Source: Acidobacteriota bacterium
GTDB lineage: Bacteria > Acidobacteriota > Terriglobia > Acidiferrales > UBA7541
Direction: 5' to 3'
DNA: 64,000 nt
Assembly (NCBI GenBank): GCA_027307115.1
Contig: DAHUXN010000053.1
Span: forward strand, 21,051-85,050
A program made the position numbers and the translations under genes. Below are positions 36,113 through 45,583 of this stretch, one piece after another. The notes beneath the pieces were generated by a model. It worked only from the letters and a program-made list of their open reading frames with translations. It was not told the origin of the DNA and ran no database searches. Each line of letters opens with the position of its first letter. Positions within the stretch are counted from its first letter, which is position 1.

Positions 36113-36775
36113 CTAGGCCGTTTCGGCCGTGACAGGTTCTTTGCTCGTTCGATTATCAGTCGCGGACTTTTGCCGTCGCTTGTAAAGCCACGCGCCCAGC
36201 CTCCACGCAAGCAGCGCGCCCACAACGGCCGCGTATTGCAACGGTTTTCGTTCGTCCGATTTCACCTGCCAGTAATAATGAATCACGCCCGCGATCGCGC
36301 TCAGATAAATCGCGCGATGCAGCAGTTGCCAGCGCTTTCCGCCAAGCCTCCGGATCCACCCCTTGGTCGAAGTAATCGCCAGCGGAATCAGCAGCACGAA
36401 GCCCGCGAATCCGACGGTGATGAACCGCCGCTTCAGCATATCCGCCCACATATCAGAAAGATTAAAAAAACGGTCGAGCCAAATCCACGTGGAAAAATGC
36501 AGGCACACGTAGAAGAACGCAAACAGTCCGAGCATGCGGCGAAAACGAATGAGTTGCGGCACATGAAGCAATTTGCGAAACGGGGTAACGCAGAGTGTGA
36601 TAATCAGAAAACGAATCGTCCAGTCGCCCGTCCAGTGCTCGACGAATTCAACCGGATTCGCGCCCAGCTCATTTTGAAATCCTTTCCACACCAGCACCGC
36701 CAGCGGTACCAGGCAAAGCGCAAAAACTACAACCTTCGTCCACTTGCTTGTCAGAATCGAATTCACGACGCCCAT
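36113..36775 (-). CDS. msrQ: Heme-binding membrane subunit MsrQ
   Basis: 220 residues with about six membrane helices of the ferric-reductase-like fold. Conserved histidines lie in YVCLHFSTW, QLLHRAIYLS and VIHYYWQVK. MsrQ takes electrons from the quinone pool or flavin reductase and passes them to MsrP. ATG 36775 is six bases after the msrP stop; a TTG at 36781 abuts that stop and is the alternative. The two genes are clearly one operon. Confidence 0.93.
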   Translation of the reverse strand: MGVVNSILTSKWTKVVVFALCLVPLAVLVWKGFQNELGANPVEFVEHWTGDWTIRFLIITLCVTPFRKLLHVPQLIRFRRMLGLFAFFYVCLHFSTWIWLDRFFNLSDMWADMLKRRFITVGFAGFVLLIPLAITSTKGWIRRLGGKRWQLLHRAIYLSAIAGVIHYYWQVKSDERKPLQYAAVVGALLAWRLGAWLYKRRQKSATDNRTSKEPVTAETA

Positions 36776-36781
36776 TTGCAA

Positions 36782-37753
36782 TCAGTAATACTTGCGAAGA
36801 TCCATCCCCGAATAGAGACTCGCCACCTTGTCTCCATACCCGTTGAATATCTGTGTGGGGATGGGGCGCGAGAAGATCCCTCCGCCCAAGCGGTGTTCTG
36901 TCGCCTGGCTCCATCGCACCGTGTTCACATTTGGGTTCACGTTCGAGTAGAAACCATACCACTCCGGAGTCGCGGTGTTCCAGGTAGTCGGCGGCTGATT
37001 TTTCACGAAGCGGATTTTCACCAACGACTTCGCGCTCTTGTACCCGTACTTCCACGGAATCACCATCCGCACCGGCGCGCCATCTTGATTCGGCAGCGTC
37101 TCGCCATACATTCCCACGCACAGTAACGTCAGCGGGTGCATGGCCTCGTCCATGCGCAACCCCTCCAAATACGGAAACGGAATTCCCGCCGACGGCCCTT
37201 CCGGCATCTGCCGCGTGTCGTAATAGCTCTCGAACGCCACATATTTCGCTTTCGGCGTCGGCTCCACCAAATTGGCCAGCGCGCTGAACGAATACCCAAT
37301 CCACGGCACCACGATCGACCACGCCTCCACGCAGCGATGCCGGTAAATCCGCTCCTCGAGCGGCGCAATCTTCATAATGTCGTCCATACTCAGCTTGCGC
37401 GGCTTTTTCACTTCGCCTTCCACGGACACGGTCCACGGTGACGTTCTGAAATTCTTCGCGTTTCGCGACGGATCGCCCTTGCCCGTGCCAAATTCATAGA
37501 AATTGTTGTACGTCGTCACGTCATTTTCCGGCGTGATTGCTTCAGCCGTGCTAAATGGCCCTTTTTTAACGTTGTTTAGTTTCACGGGAACCGAACCTGT
37601 CGCCGGCCCGGACATCCAGTTTGAAAAATGCTTCCAGCCGGTGACCGCTCCGCCTGTCGCCAGCATTCCAAACAGAAAATTCCTGCGGTTCGTGTAAGCG
37701 CCTTTTGGCGTTATGTCCGAATAGGTCAGCTTCGATGCAGGTTTATCGTCCAT
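36782..37753 (-). CDS. msrP: Periplasmic methionine sulfoxide reductase, molybdoenzyme MsrP
   Basis: 323 residues. A twin-arginine signal (TNRRNFLFGML) exports the folded enzyme. The sulfite-oxidase-type molybdopterin domain follows, with the Mo-ligating Cys in YRHRCVEAWS and GYKSAKSLVKIRF near the end. MsrP repairs oxidised methionines in periplasmic proteins using electrons from MsrQ, encoded just downstream. ATG 37753 has GGAGAG at good spacing; an 11-codon longer frame is rejected. Confidence 0.94.
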   Translation of the reverse strand: MDDKPASKLTYSDITPKGAYTNRRNFLFGMLATGGAVTGWKHFSNWMSGPATGSVPVKLNNVKKGPFSTAEAITPENDVTTYNNFYEFGTGKGDPSRNAKNFRTSPWTVSVEGEVKKPRKLSMDDIMKIAPLEERIYRHRCVEAWSIVVPWIGYSFSALANLVEPTPKAKYVAFESYYDTRQMPEGPSAGIPFPYLEGLRMDEAMHPLTLLCVGMYGETLPNQDGAPVRMVIPWKYGYKSAKSLVKIRFVKNQPPTTWNTATPEWYGFYSNVNPNVNTVRWSQATEHRLGGGIFSRPIPTQIFNGYGDKVASLYSGMDLRKYY

Positions 37754-37969
37754 GTCTTTCTCTCCGTATTCTAAGTACTCTAGCAAAGCCTCGCCTGGAT
37801 GTCTGCTTACACCCGGATTGGATGCTGCGAAGTTATTTCACGATTGCCTCAAACAAGAAAATTATCGGCGCTCTTTTTCTCAAGATTTCCCCGTTGAGCG
37901 CACATCCGGATTATAATCGCCCCGCTCGAAAATAGCGTTGACCAAAATTAACCAGGGAGTGTCGCTTTC

Positions 37970-39514
37970 ATGAGACCAGCCGCCGGCACCTATCGTTCAA
38001 ATCGATTCGTACAATTCTTCTTCGCGATTTTGGCAGCCACCGTCCTTCTTCCCGTTTCCGCGCTTGCGCAGAGCACCGCGCCGCAATATGGTTCCGACCC
38101 TAAGGCCACGGAGTCTTACCGCAAGTCCATGGAAGCCGCCGACCAGAAAATTGCCGATGAAGTGAAGGCCCATTCGGAGCTGATGAAGAACGAAGAATAC
38201 CTCACCACACAAATTGGCCCGCGCCTTACCGGTTCTCCGCAAATGCAGGCGGCCAGCCAATGGACGCTCAAACGCTTCCGCGATTACGGCATCGACGCGC
38301 ATCTCGAGGCCACCACCGTCCCGCACGCCTGGTATCGCGGCGCCGACTCCGCCGAAATCGTCAGTCCCATCTTGCGCCGCGTTCCCATCCGTTCCATGGG
38401 CTGGAGCAAAGCCACCAGCGGAGAAGTCAGCGCCCCTGTCATATTCATGACCTTCAAGAGCGCGGCCGACGCTGAAGCATATAAAGGCAAGTTGAAAGGC
38501 GCCATCGTTTGCATGGGCGAGCCTGCAACGCTTCCTCCAGCTTCCGAAAAACCGGACAACGCCTACGACGCTGTCATCCCGCCTTCTCGCGGCGTCCCGA
38601 CCGGACCGGCCATGAACTTTGCCGAATACCGCAAAATCCTCGCCATGCTCGCCGATTCCGGCGCCGTCGCGATTCTTCGCGACAGCGGCAAATCTAATGA
38701 TCTTTTCAACATGGGCGGCGCTTCCCGGAATGCCTACGAACCTTCCGACATTCCTTCTGCTTTCATCGCCCATGAAGATTACAGCCTGCTCTATCGCCTC
38801 TCGCAGGCTGGTTCGGTCACTATGAAAATTGATTTGAAGGGCACCTTCAGTCCCGGCCCCGTTCCCGCTTCAATCACCGTCGCCGAAATCAAGGGCAGCG
38901 AACATCCTGATGAACGCGTCATCATCGGCGGCCATCTCGATTCGTGGGATCTGGGACAGGGTGCCGTCGATAACGGCACCGGCGCAATGGCCGTGCTCGA
39001 AGCGGCCCGTACTCTGAAAGCGCTTGGCTGGCAGCCCAAACGCACTATCACGTTCATTCTGTATACCGGAGAGGAAGAAGGCGGCGTCGGCGTCCGTCTC
39101 TTCCTAAAGAACCACGCGGCTGAAATTCCGAAAATGGACGCCGTGTTGACGCACGACACGGGAACTGGCCGCGTCTTCAGCATCGCTCTCGAAGGTCTTT
39201 ACGAAACAGGCCCTCTAATGGCCGAAGTCTACCAGCCGCTCCAGGAAGTCTTCGACCTACGGCCCGTCAGCACGCGTTACTTCGGCTCCTCCGACCACGT
39301 CGCCTTTCTTCGTGCCGGAGTGGCCTCTTATTTCTGCGTACAAGCGCCGGCGGGATACCGGGAAGCGCACCATAGCCAGACCGATACTTTCGATAAAGTG
39401 ATTCCCGATCAGATTAACGAAGGCGCGGCCGTGCTGGCCGCATGGGCATGGAACGTTTCAGAATTGCCCCAGGCCTTCCCGCATCATGCGGAACAGAAGG
39501 CCCCGGAATTTTAG
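37970..39514 (+). CDS. M28-family zinc metallopeptidase, exported (copy 2)
   Basis: 514 residues with a signal peptide (FFAILAATVLLPVSALAQS). The N-terminal part resembles copy 1 (GPRLTGSPQMQAASQWTLKRF) and the catalytic domain has IIGGHLDSWDLGQGAVDNGTG, YTGEEEGGVG, LTHDTGTG and GSSDHVAF, the same ligand set. Overall it is closest to plasma glutamate carboxypeptidase-like M28 enzymes. It is divergent from msrPQ; a TATAAT at 37912-37917 is a likely -10 element. Probably periplasmic or secreted. Confidence 0.9.
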   Translation: MRPAAGTYRSNRFVQFFFAILAATVLLPVSALAQSTAPQYGSDPKATESYRKSMEAADQKIADEVKAHSELMKNEEYLTTQIGPRLTGSPQMQAASQWTLKRFRDYGIDAHLEATTVPHAWYRGADSAEIVSPILRRVPIRSMGWSKATSGEVSAPVIFMTFKSAADAEAYKGKLKGAIVCMGEPATLPPASEKPDNAYDAVIPPSRGVPTGPAMNFAEYRKILAMLADSGAVAILRDSGKSNDLFNMGGASRNAYEPSDIPSAFIAHEDYSLLYRLSQAGSVTMKIDLKGTFSPGPVPASITVAEIKGSEHPDERVIIGGHLDSWDLGQGAVDNGTGAMAVLEAARTLKALGWQPKRTITFILYTGEEEGGVGVRLFLKNHAAEIPKMDAVLTHDTGTGRVFSIALEGLYETGPLMAEVYQPLQEVFDLRPVSTRYFGSSDHVAFLRAGVASYFCVQAPAGYREAHHSQTDTFDKVIPDQINEGAAVLAAWAWNVSELPQAFPHHAEQKAPEF

Positions 39515-39545
39515 GACCCATACGGACCAGCGAAATGCGCCTCTA

Positions 39546-39572
39546 GCCCCGGCGTCTCGTCCACACCGGGGC
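39546..39572 (+). repeat. GC-rich hairpin after the M28 gene
   Basis: GCCCCGG (39546-39552) and CCGGGGC (39566-39572) with a 13-base loop, about 30 bases past the stop codon. There is no T-tract. It may act as a terminator with Rho or be one of several GC-rich hairpins in this region. Confidence 0.4.
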
Positions 39573-39660
39573 CTACTAGGCAGGTCTTGCCCGCTCGCAG
39601 CACACATGTCTTCTCAGTTCGCGCCTGTTTCATATCTCGCGTCACTTTCCCTCGTGATGC

Positions 39661-39689
39661 TTGACACTTTTTTGCTCTAAGCCTAGCCT
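39661..39689 (+). promoter_or_regulatory. Promoter before the zinc-ribbon gene
   Basis: A perfect TTGACA at 39661-39666, 17 bp, then TAGCCT at 39684-39689 (a weak -10). The start would be near 39696, about 47 bases before the ATG. Confidence 0.4.
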
Positions 39690-39742
39690 GACTATAGATA
39701 GCACCGAGTCGGGCTCTCTAAATCCCTTTTGTGAGAGAATGC

Positions 39743-40057
39743 ATGGCCGTTCGCGAATGTCCTTTCTGTGGAAAGAAGATATCTGACGCATTCAGGGATT
39801 GTCCGCTTTGTCATGAGACCCTCCCCGAACTGCGTGTCGTCAAAAGCTCCTCTTCGTCAGGCAGGGGCGGTCCGCTGCGCCGCGGCCTTTTGTACATGAT
39901 GATTGTCGCGTTCGTTTATTATTTGCTCTCCGCCAACAGCCCCCTAAAGATTTCCGTACCTTTTACCCCCATCCTTACCACCTACTTGCTTCCTATGGTC
40001 TTCCTGGCTGGTCTGAGCTTTGCCATGTACGGCATTTTCCTCGAAGTCAAAGGCTGA
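39743..40057 (+). CDS. Small zinc-ribbon membrane protein
   Basis: 104 residues. An N-terminal zinc ribbon is formed by CPFCGKK and CPLCHE. A Ser-rich linker and two membrane helices (about 50-68 and 77-97) follow, ending FLEVKG. Such short ribbon-plus-helix proteins are common and uncharacterised. ATG 39743 is preferred over GTG 39731, four codons upstream. It lies 120 bases before ispG and may share its transcript. Confidence 0.7.
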   Translation: MAVRECPFCGKKISDAFRDCPLCHETLPELRVVKSSSSSGRGGPLRRGLLYMMIVAFVYYLLSANSPLKISVPFTPILTTYLLPMVFLAGLSFAMYGIFLEVKG

Positions 40058-40178
40058 GCTACGTCGGAATCTGCGCAACTGGCGTCCACGCTGTGAAATC
40101 CGTTAGAATGTCCTATGGCATGCCCTTTAGAATAATCGTTTAGAATTTCGCGCATTACTCTGCGGATCGAAAGGCTCC

Positions 40179-41486
40179 ATGGAAGCGGCAATTTCACAGC
40201 GGCACAAAACGGTCGGCGTCAAAGTCGGCAAGATTCAGGTCGGCGGCGGCGCGCCCGTCGTAGTCCAATCAATGACCAATACCGACACGGCCGATGTCGA
40301 AGGCACGGTCAAGCAATATCTCGAGCTCGCGCAAGCCGGTTCCGAAATCGTTCGCGTCACCGTAAATATTCCCGAAGCCGCCGCCGCAGTCCCGGAAATC
40401 AAACAGCGCGTCCTCGATGCCGGCTGCGACACGCCTCTCATCGGCGACTTTCACTACAACGGCCACGTCCTGCTCACAAAATATCCTGAATGCGCCAAAG
40501 CCCTCGACAAATATCGCATCAATCCCGGCAACGTCGGCAAAGGCGCGCGCCGCGACGAGCAGTTCGCCACCATCTGCAAAGTCGCCGTCGACAATGGCAA
40601 GCCCGTGCGCATCGGCGTCAACGGCGGCTCTCTCAATCAAGAACTCGTCATGCAGAAAATGCAGGAAAATACCGACCGCGACCTCGGCCTCTCTTCCGAA
40701 GACATCATCAACGAGTGCATGGTTCTCTCCGCGCTCCAATCCACCGAACTCGCTCTGAGCTGCGGGCTCCGCAAGGATCAAATCATCATTTCCTGCAAAG
40801 TTTCCCGCCCGCGCGATTTGATCAGCATTTATCGCGAGCTCGCGCAAAAAACCGATCAGCCTTTGCATTTGGGGCTGACAGAAGCGGGCATGGGCGCCAA
40901 AGGTCTCGTCTGGTCCGCGTCATCCATGGCCATTCTTCTCGGCGAAGGAATCGGCGACACGATTCGCGTTTCCCTCACGCCGCGCCCCGGCGGCGACCGT
41001 CGCGACGAAGTCTATGCCGCATGCGAATTGCTTCAGGCTCTCGGCCTGCGCTCCTTCGCGCCCAGCGTCACCGCATGTCCCGGCTGCGGCCGCACCACAA
41101 GCTCCACGTTTCAGGAATTGGCCGAGAGCATTCAGCAATACATTCGCGACAAGATGCCTGAGTGGAAAACGGAATACGAAGGCGTCGAAGAATTGAAACT
41201 GGCCGTGATGGGCTGCATTGTCAACGGCCCCGGCGAATCCCGCGCCGCCAACATCGGCATCAGCCTCCCCGGCACCGGCGAAGAACCAAGCTGCCCCGTC
41301 TACATCGACGGCGAAAAATTCGTCACCCTGAAGGGCACTTACGACGAGCTCTCCATCGCCTTCCAAAAACTCGTCGACGATTACGTCTCCGGCAAATATC
41401 CCCGCCGCGCGCCGGGATCAATCCGCCCCGCCATCCGCATCCCCGAGCCTTCCCCCGCCTCGCCCCGCCTCCACGTCATCTCGTAA
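40179..41486 (+). CDS. ispG: 4-hydroxy-3-methylbut-2-enyl-diphosphate synthase
   Basis: 435 residues. IspG converts MEcPP to HMBPP in the methylerythritol phosphate route to isoprenoids, using a [4Fe-4S] cluster. The TIM-barrel start [17 protein letters not shown], the motif [10 protein letters not shown], and cluster ligands in TACPGCGRT and [11 protein letters not shown] are intact. The single-barrel form without the plant-type insert is seen. The last ~30 residues are Pro/Arg-rich. Three copies of TTAGAAT (40103, 40127, 40140) upstream resemble -10 elements. Confidence 0.96.
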   Translation: MEAAISQRHKTVGVKVGKIQVGGGAPVVVQSMTNTDTADVEGTVKQYLELAQAGSEIVRVTVNIPEAAAAVPEIKQRVLDAGCDTPLIGDFHYNGHVLLTKYPECAKALDKYRINPGNVGKGARRDEQFATICKVAVDNGKPVRIGVNGGSLNQELVMQKMQENTDRDLGLSSEDIINECMVLSALQSTELALSCGLRKDQIIISCKVSRPRDLISIYRELAQKTDQPLHLGLTEAGMGAKGLVWSASSMAILLGEGIGDTIRVSLTPRPGGDRRDEVYAACELLQALGLRSFAPSVTACPGCGRTTSSTFQELAESIQQYIRDKMPEWKTEYEGVEELKLAVMGCIVNGPGESRAANIGISLPGTGEEPSCPVYIDGEKFVTLKGTYDELSIAFQKLVDDYVSGKYPRRAPGSIRPAIRIPEPSPASPRLHVIS

Positions 41487-41510
41487 ACATTGTTTGTTCG
41501 CTGTTGTAGC

Positions 41511-41606
41511 GCCCGATCGGCCTTATCGGGCCGTCGCCTGCGCCGCGCGGAAGCGGAGCGGTCAGCGGTATCGTTTTGCCTTCGTAGGGCGCTGCTTGCT
41601 GCGCCC
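41511..41606. repeat. Two GC-rich hairpins after ispG
   Basis: GCCCGAT/ATCGGGC with a 7-base loop (41511-41531), then GGGCGC/GCGCCC with an 8-base loop (41587-41606). Both lie in the 186-base gap after ispG and lack T-tracts. Confidence 0.45.
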
Positions 41607-41672
41607 CGGGCAGCTCCCGAGCGGCACCTAGGCCACTCAAATCTTTCCATTCCATGTCATATAATCCAGACT

Positions 41673-42992
41673 ATGCCACTAGACCCAGTAGCGCGAAGCT
41701 ATGCGGATGGCCTGCTCTGGCAGGAGCTTGAACAGCAAATTCAAAAGGAATATGTGCAGCGAATGGTGGCCGTCAATACTCGTTTCGCGGGACAACGGTC
41801 GGGATTGTACGCGCAAGAGGTTGTGAAAGTCATTCTGTGGCACGCCGAGCAGTTCATAGATGCCAGGAAGAAAAGCCTGGTGAACGCTTACGAGAAGGCC
41901 GGTTTGCCTTTTGATGATTCCTCGTTGAAGGAAATACAGTCCGAGCTCGCGATTTTCGCGAGGGCGCAGCAAGGACACGCAACGTCCGCAATGAGCGATA
42001 GGCTAACTCAGATGCAGATGCTCCAAACTGATGCTGTCAAAAATAGCCTGGCTCAACAGATCGAACGGGGAGTGAGCGGCGCAGTAGCAAAAGCAAACCG
42101 AGAACTGACGTTAAAACGACAGGAGACAATCCTCGACGAAAGAAGAGCCAAGGCAAATCCCGTCGAGGAAGCGAGTGCTGCCAAAGAGACGCCTCCGCGG
42201 AAGCCATGGGATGCGGAAAGGTTGTTGGCCCTTGCTGCCTCAGTCGTTACGATTTGGCAAGTCGTGAGCGGGTCCTACACCGTAGCGCTTTGGTTTGCTG
42301 TTGTGGCCATTGGCTTAATGGCTTTTTCTTTTTTACACCGCTCCAAACCCTTTTATTTCATTGCCGCTGCGACGCTCATTGTGGGCTGTTTAATTCAGTA
42401 CTTTCTTATCAGTCCTCGGAACGCGCCCTTCTCCGCCGTTATAGAGGTCGCCATATCCTCCGAATCCAACAATGATTCTCCCTTTGTGGGCAGATTCGGT
42501 GGCAATCAAGTCACTCCGATACCGGTCGTGATGTTCCTGCGTATCGTGAACCTACAGAACATTCCCTCCACTATTTCCGAACTTGATTTGCAAGTCGGCC
42601 TCGATCACATGTGGTGGGGAGGCCGTCACTGGCTCAACCTGTCTCTGCTTCCTAGCGATATGCCATTGTTATATGTCGACTCTAAATCAAACTTGTGCAG
42701 TACCGTTACCTTGGGCGGCCTTCAATTGGCATCGGCGCTTGGGACAGGTGTTGTCGACGCTCACGCCACGATCCGAGGGTGGGCGCTGTTTGATGCGCCT
42801 GCTGAATTCGCTCTTGCTCCCCGGCCCCTCCGTTACCGCATTCTTATAAAGGACACAGCGGGCCGCAGCTTAAGCACGGTGATTACTCGTGTGCAGACCA
42901 ATGACGAGAACCTCCTTCAAGAACACGCCTTACATTTTGGACCAAAGGTACAAATGCCGACGAATCTAGTCCTCAGGCACTTCTTCTACTGA
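41673..42992 (+). CDS. Unrecognised membrane protein
   Basis: 439 residues, no family recognised. The first ~185 residues are soluble and helical, Gln/Glu/Lys-rich (possible coiled coil around 135-180). Two or three hydrophobic helices follow (about 190-245, including VALWFAVVAIGLMAFSF and FIAAATLIVGCLIQYFLI). The last ~190 residues look like a beta-rich domain facing the other side of the membrane. Base composition is less GC-biased than its neighbours and the wobble bias is weak, which suggests recent acquisition. A TATAAT ends seven bases before the ATG, so the mRNA may be leaderless. Frames upstream to 41490 are rejected. Confidence 0.7.
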   Translation: MPLDPVARSYADGLLWQELEQQIQKEYVQRMVAVNTRFAGQRSGLYAQEVVKVILWHAEQFIDARKKSLVNAYEKAGLPFDDSSLKEIQSELAIFARAQQGHATSAMSDRLTQMQMLQTDAVKNSLAQQIERGVSGAVAKANRELTLKRQETILDERRAKANPVEEASAAKETPPRKPWDAERLLALAASVVTIWQVVSGSYTVALWFAVVAIGLMAFSFLHRSKPFYFIAAATLIVGCLIQYFLISPRNAPFSAVIEVAISSESNNDSPFVGRFGGNQVTPIPVVMFLRIVNLQNIPSTISELDLQVGLDHMWWGGRHWLNLSLLPSDMPLLYVDSKSNLCSTVTLGGLQLASALGTGVVDAHATIRGWALFDAPAEFALAPRPLRYRILIKDTAGRSLSTVITRVQTNDENLLQEHALHFGPKVQMPTNLVLRHFFY

Positions 42993-43362
42993 GTCTGCGG
43001 CACGAGCAATGAATGCGCCGCCAAATTGAATTTCAGTTGCCTTTCTCGTTAACCTGTGCTATACATATCGCATTAGTTATGGTACCGATGCTCATCTCCG
43101 CCTCAGATTATCCCAGAATGGGAGCGCCCCGGTGGCGTTTCCTCGCCGCCTAGTCTTTCCTCCCTCCCTTCCAGGTAACTTTTCTACCCAAATCTATGAT
43201 TTTTTTAATCGGCACACAAAACACAAGTCATTTTTGATCAACTGTCTTAAAACAAATGGCTTAACTTTTTCTAATCGGGACTGGAATGCGCCTTTTTCTG
43301 CGCCTCTTTTTCAGGCCAATTCCATTTTTCATGATCGACAAACCGGTATTCGTCGGCGTCAT
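42993..43362. other. AT-rich intergenic region with an orphan promoter
   Basis: About 370 bases between the unknown membrane protein and the end of the DUF1015 gene. A plus-strand promoter-like element is at 43037-43065 and a T7 run at 43200-43206. From about 43180 to 43330 the sequence is clearly AT-richer than the rest of the window. No protein-coding frame is supported. Confidence 0.5.
43037..43065 (+). promoter_or_regulatory. Orphan plus-strand promoter candidate
   Basis: TTGCCT (43037-43042), 17 bp, TGc-TATACA (-10 at 43060-43065, extended). The downstream strand has no gene until 44848, and the DUF1015 gene lies antisense. Confidence 0.35.
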
Positions 43363-44691
43363 TTACATCCGGTAAATGCACAGCCCGCTGAGCAGCTTGG
43401 GATAGAAGTCCGTGGATTTTTGCGGCATCACGTCGCCGGCCAGCGCGATTTCCATCACTTGCGCCACGCGCACTGGATCCAGCAGGAACGCAATCTGCGC
43501 CGCGTCAAGATCCACCGCGCCAATCGCAGCGTCCATTTCACGTTCGTAAGTCACATTCGTTTCGGCCTTCACTTTCTCCGCCGTGATTCCCAGGCATTTG
43601 TGCAACAGCAGCCTGTGCAGCAGCACAACGTCAAGCTGCCGCTGCGCCGGCGAAATATCCGGCAGCAAACGTTCGAGTTCCGCGCTATTCCGCAGCACCA
43701 GCAAATAGAAAGCGTGGTTGCCGGCATAAACGCCGATGCAATGTCCCGCTCGTCCGCGCCGTTGCAAATCGTGTTTGAATTCCGCGAAGGTTTCTTCGCG
43801 CTCGCTCGCCGCCACGAACGGATACGCGTACCAGTCAAAGTATTCCGACGCTGTCTGCAAGAACTTCGCAATCGAAAATCCTGCAAGATTGCGCACTACG
43901 CGGTGCGTCGGCAGAATGGTCAGACCTTCTTGCCGCGCATTGAAGCACGTCCACATCGCCTTCTCGTACGGCGCATCCGGGTCGATTCGCCCGTCTTTTG
44001 CGCGGCATTCATTGCGATACGCCAGGGCCGTTTCATATCGGTGATGCCCGTCGGCGATGACCAATTTTTTATCCGCCATCGCACTCGTGATCCGCTGAAT
44101 TGTCGCCGGATCGGAAATCACCCACAGCCGGTGCACCACGCCGTACTCATCGCGAACCTCAGCCGTGGGCGTCTGTCTCGCCGTTTCCTCGAGCAGCGCA
44201 TCAATTCGCCGCGCGGGATCGTCATACAGCATGAAAAGCTGTCCCGTCTGCGCGCGCGCCTGCCGGAGCAGCTCCAGCCGGTCCGCTTTCGGCGCAGTCA
44301 GCGTGTGCTCGTGCCGGAAGACCACGCGCTCTTCATAATCCGCCAATCTCCCCAGAGCGATGAAGCCTCGCCGCTCCAGCCGCTGATTCGTTTCCGCTAC
44401 TTTGTAATCTTGAAAATAGGCGTAGATCGCCGGCGCGGCATCCTGAATCAGCACGCCGTCCGCGAGCCACTCGTCCAGTTTCCGCGAAGCGCGCGTGTAC
44501 ACATTATTTTCCGCCGAATCCGACGCAAAGCTCTTCCCCTTCTCGATCGAAATAAAATTATACGGGCTCGCCGCGGCGTACCGTTCCTGCATTTCGGCGC
44601 TGATTTTGTCGTAAGGCTGCGTCAGCACGCTATCGAGCGCCACGCGCCTCGCATCGTACCGCACCGCGCGAAATGGAAAAATCTCAGCCAT
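43363..44691 (-). CDS. DUF1015 family protein
   Basis: 442 residues. The start MAEIFPFRAVRYD and internal DGHHRYETALAYRNE are hallmarks of DUF1015, a widespread family often annotated as SpoIIE-interacting or phosphatase-like without proof. Function is unknown; it is cytosolic by the lack of a signal. ATG 44691 follows CGAGGAG with good spacing. A much longer open frame to 45090 overlaps the HAD gene and is rejected. It is divergent from the HAD gene. Confidence 0.88.
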   Translation of the reverse strand: MAEIFPFRAVRYDARRVALDSVLTQPYDKISAEMQERYAAASPYNFISIEKGKSFASDSAENNVYTRASRKLDEWLADGVLIQDAAPAIYAYFQDYKVAETNQRLERRGFIALGRLADYEERVVFRHEHTLTAPKADRLELLRQARAQTGQLFMLYDDPARRIDALLEETARQTPTAEVRDEYGVVHRLWVISDPATIQRITSAMADKKLVIADGHHRYETALAYRNECRAKDGRIDPDAPYEKAMWTCFNARQEGLTILPTHRVVRNLAGFSIAKFLQTASEYFDWYAYPFVAASEREETFAEFKHDLQRRGRAGHCIGVYAGNHAFYLLVLRNSAELERLLPDISPAQRQLDVVLLHRLLLHKCLGITAEKVKAETNVTYEREMDAAIGAVDLDAAQIAFLLDPVRVAQVMEIALAGDVMPQKSTDFYPKLLSGLCIYRM

Positions 44692-44847
44692 GTCTCCTCG
44701 GCGAAAAAGTTCGCCCCGCGTAAAACCGCGATTGTAACAAGTCGCTCGCCACTCTCCAACTCCACCCGCGACGCCAATAAAAAACGCCAGCGCAACTGTT
44801 TGCCCTCCGCTACAATAACCTATCGCACTGGATTCTCCGCGAAGCTC

Positions 44848-45516
44848 ATGTCTAAAAACGGAAAACAATTCCCCGGCGTCAGCGTTTTGGTCTTCGACTT
44901 GGACGGCACGCTCATCGATTCCAAGCTCGATCTCGCGCTTTCGATGAATGCGACCCTCGAATATCTGGGCCGCAAGCCCATGGATCACGACCAGATTTTC
45001 AGCTACGTCGGCAATGGCGTTCCTGTATTGATCAAGCGCGCGCTCGGCGAACCCACTTCCGAGGAAGAAATCGAGAAGGGAATTGTTCACTTCCTCGATT
45101 ACTATCGTTCACACATGCTCGACAACACGCTCCCCTATCCGGGCGTCCGCGAAGCCCTCGACGCTCTCACCGGCTGTTCACTCGCCGTGCTCACCAATAA
45201 GCCCGTGAAATTCAGCCAGGCGATTATCGACGGCTTGCACATGAACAAATATTTTCGTTTCGTTTACGGCGGCAATAGTTTCCAGAAGAAAAAACCGGAT
45301 CCGATGGGTTTGAATACTTTGTTGCGGGAGTTCGGCGCCTCTCCCCGCGAAGCCATGATGGTTGGCGACTCCGACGTTGACATTCAAACTGCGCGAAATG
45401 CCGGCACTTGGGCTTGCGGTGTCACCTACGGAATGGGCAGCGCGAAATTGCCCGCGTGTTGTCCCGACTTGCTGCTCGACAATCTCGCCGATCTTCCCGC
45501 CCGCTTACAAAAATGA
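44848..45516 (+). CDS. HAD hydrolase, phosphoglycolate phosphatase-like
   Basis: 222 residues. HAD motif I is VFDLDGTLIDSK (nucleophile Asp), motif II is LAVLTNKP, motif III Lys is in KKKPDP, and motif IV is MVGDSDVDIQTA. A helical C1 cap lies between motifs I and II. These features fit Gph-type phosphoglycolate phosphatases, though other small phosphate esters are possible. The start is ATG 44848; the very long frame running back to 43132 is antisense to the DUF1015 gene. A C-terminal CC pair is present. Confidence 0.88.
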   Translation: MSKNGKQFPGVSVLVFDLDGTLIDSKLDLALSMNATLEYLGRKPMDHDQIFSYVGNGVPVLIKRALGEPTSEEEIEKGIVHFLDYYRSHMLDNTLPYPGVREALDALTGCSLAVLTNKPVKFSQAIIDGLHMNKYFRFVYGGNSFQKKKPDPMGLNTLLREFGASPREAMMVGDSDVDIQTARNAGTWACGVTYGMGSAKLPACCPDLLLDNLADLPARLQK

Positions 45517-45583
45517 ATACCGGCAATCGTCGAAATAAGCGCGGCATCCGAAGCGGAAAAAACATCCCAACGTGGCGCGTTCC

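Noticed and set aside
43132..44847. A long open frame on the plus strand joined to the HAD gene
   Set aside because: It is antisense to the well-supported DUF1015 gene and has no homology that I recognise; the HAD family N-terminus starts at 44848.
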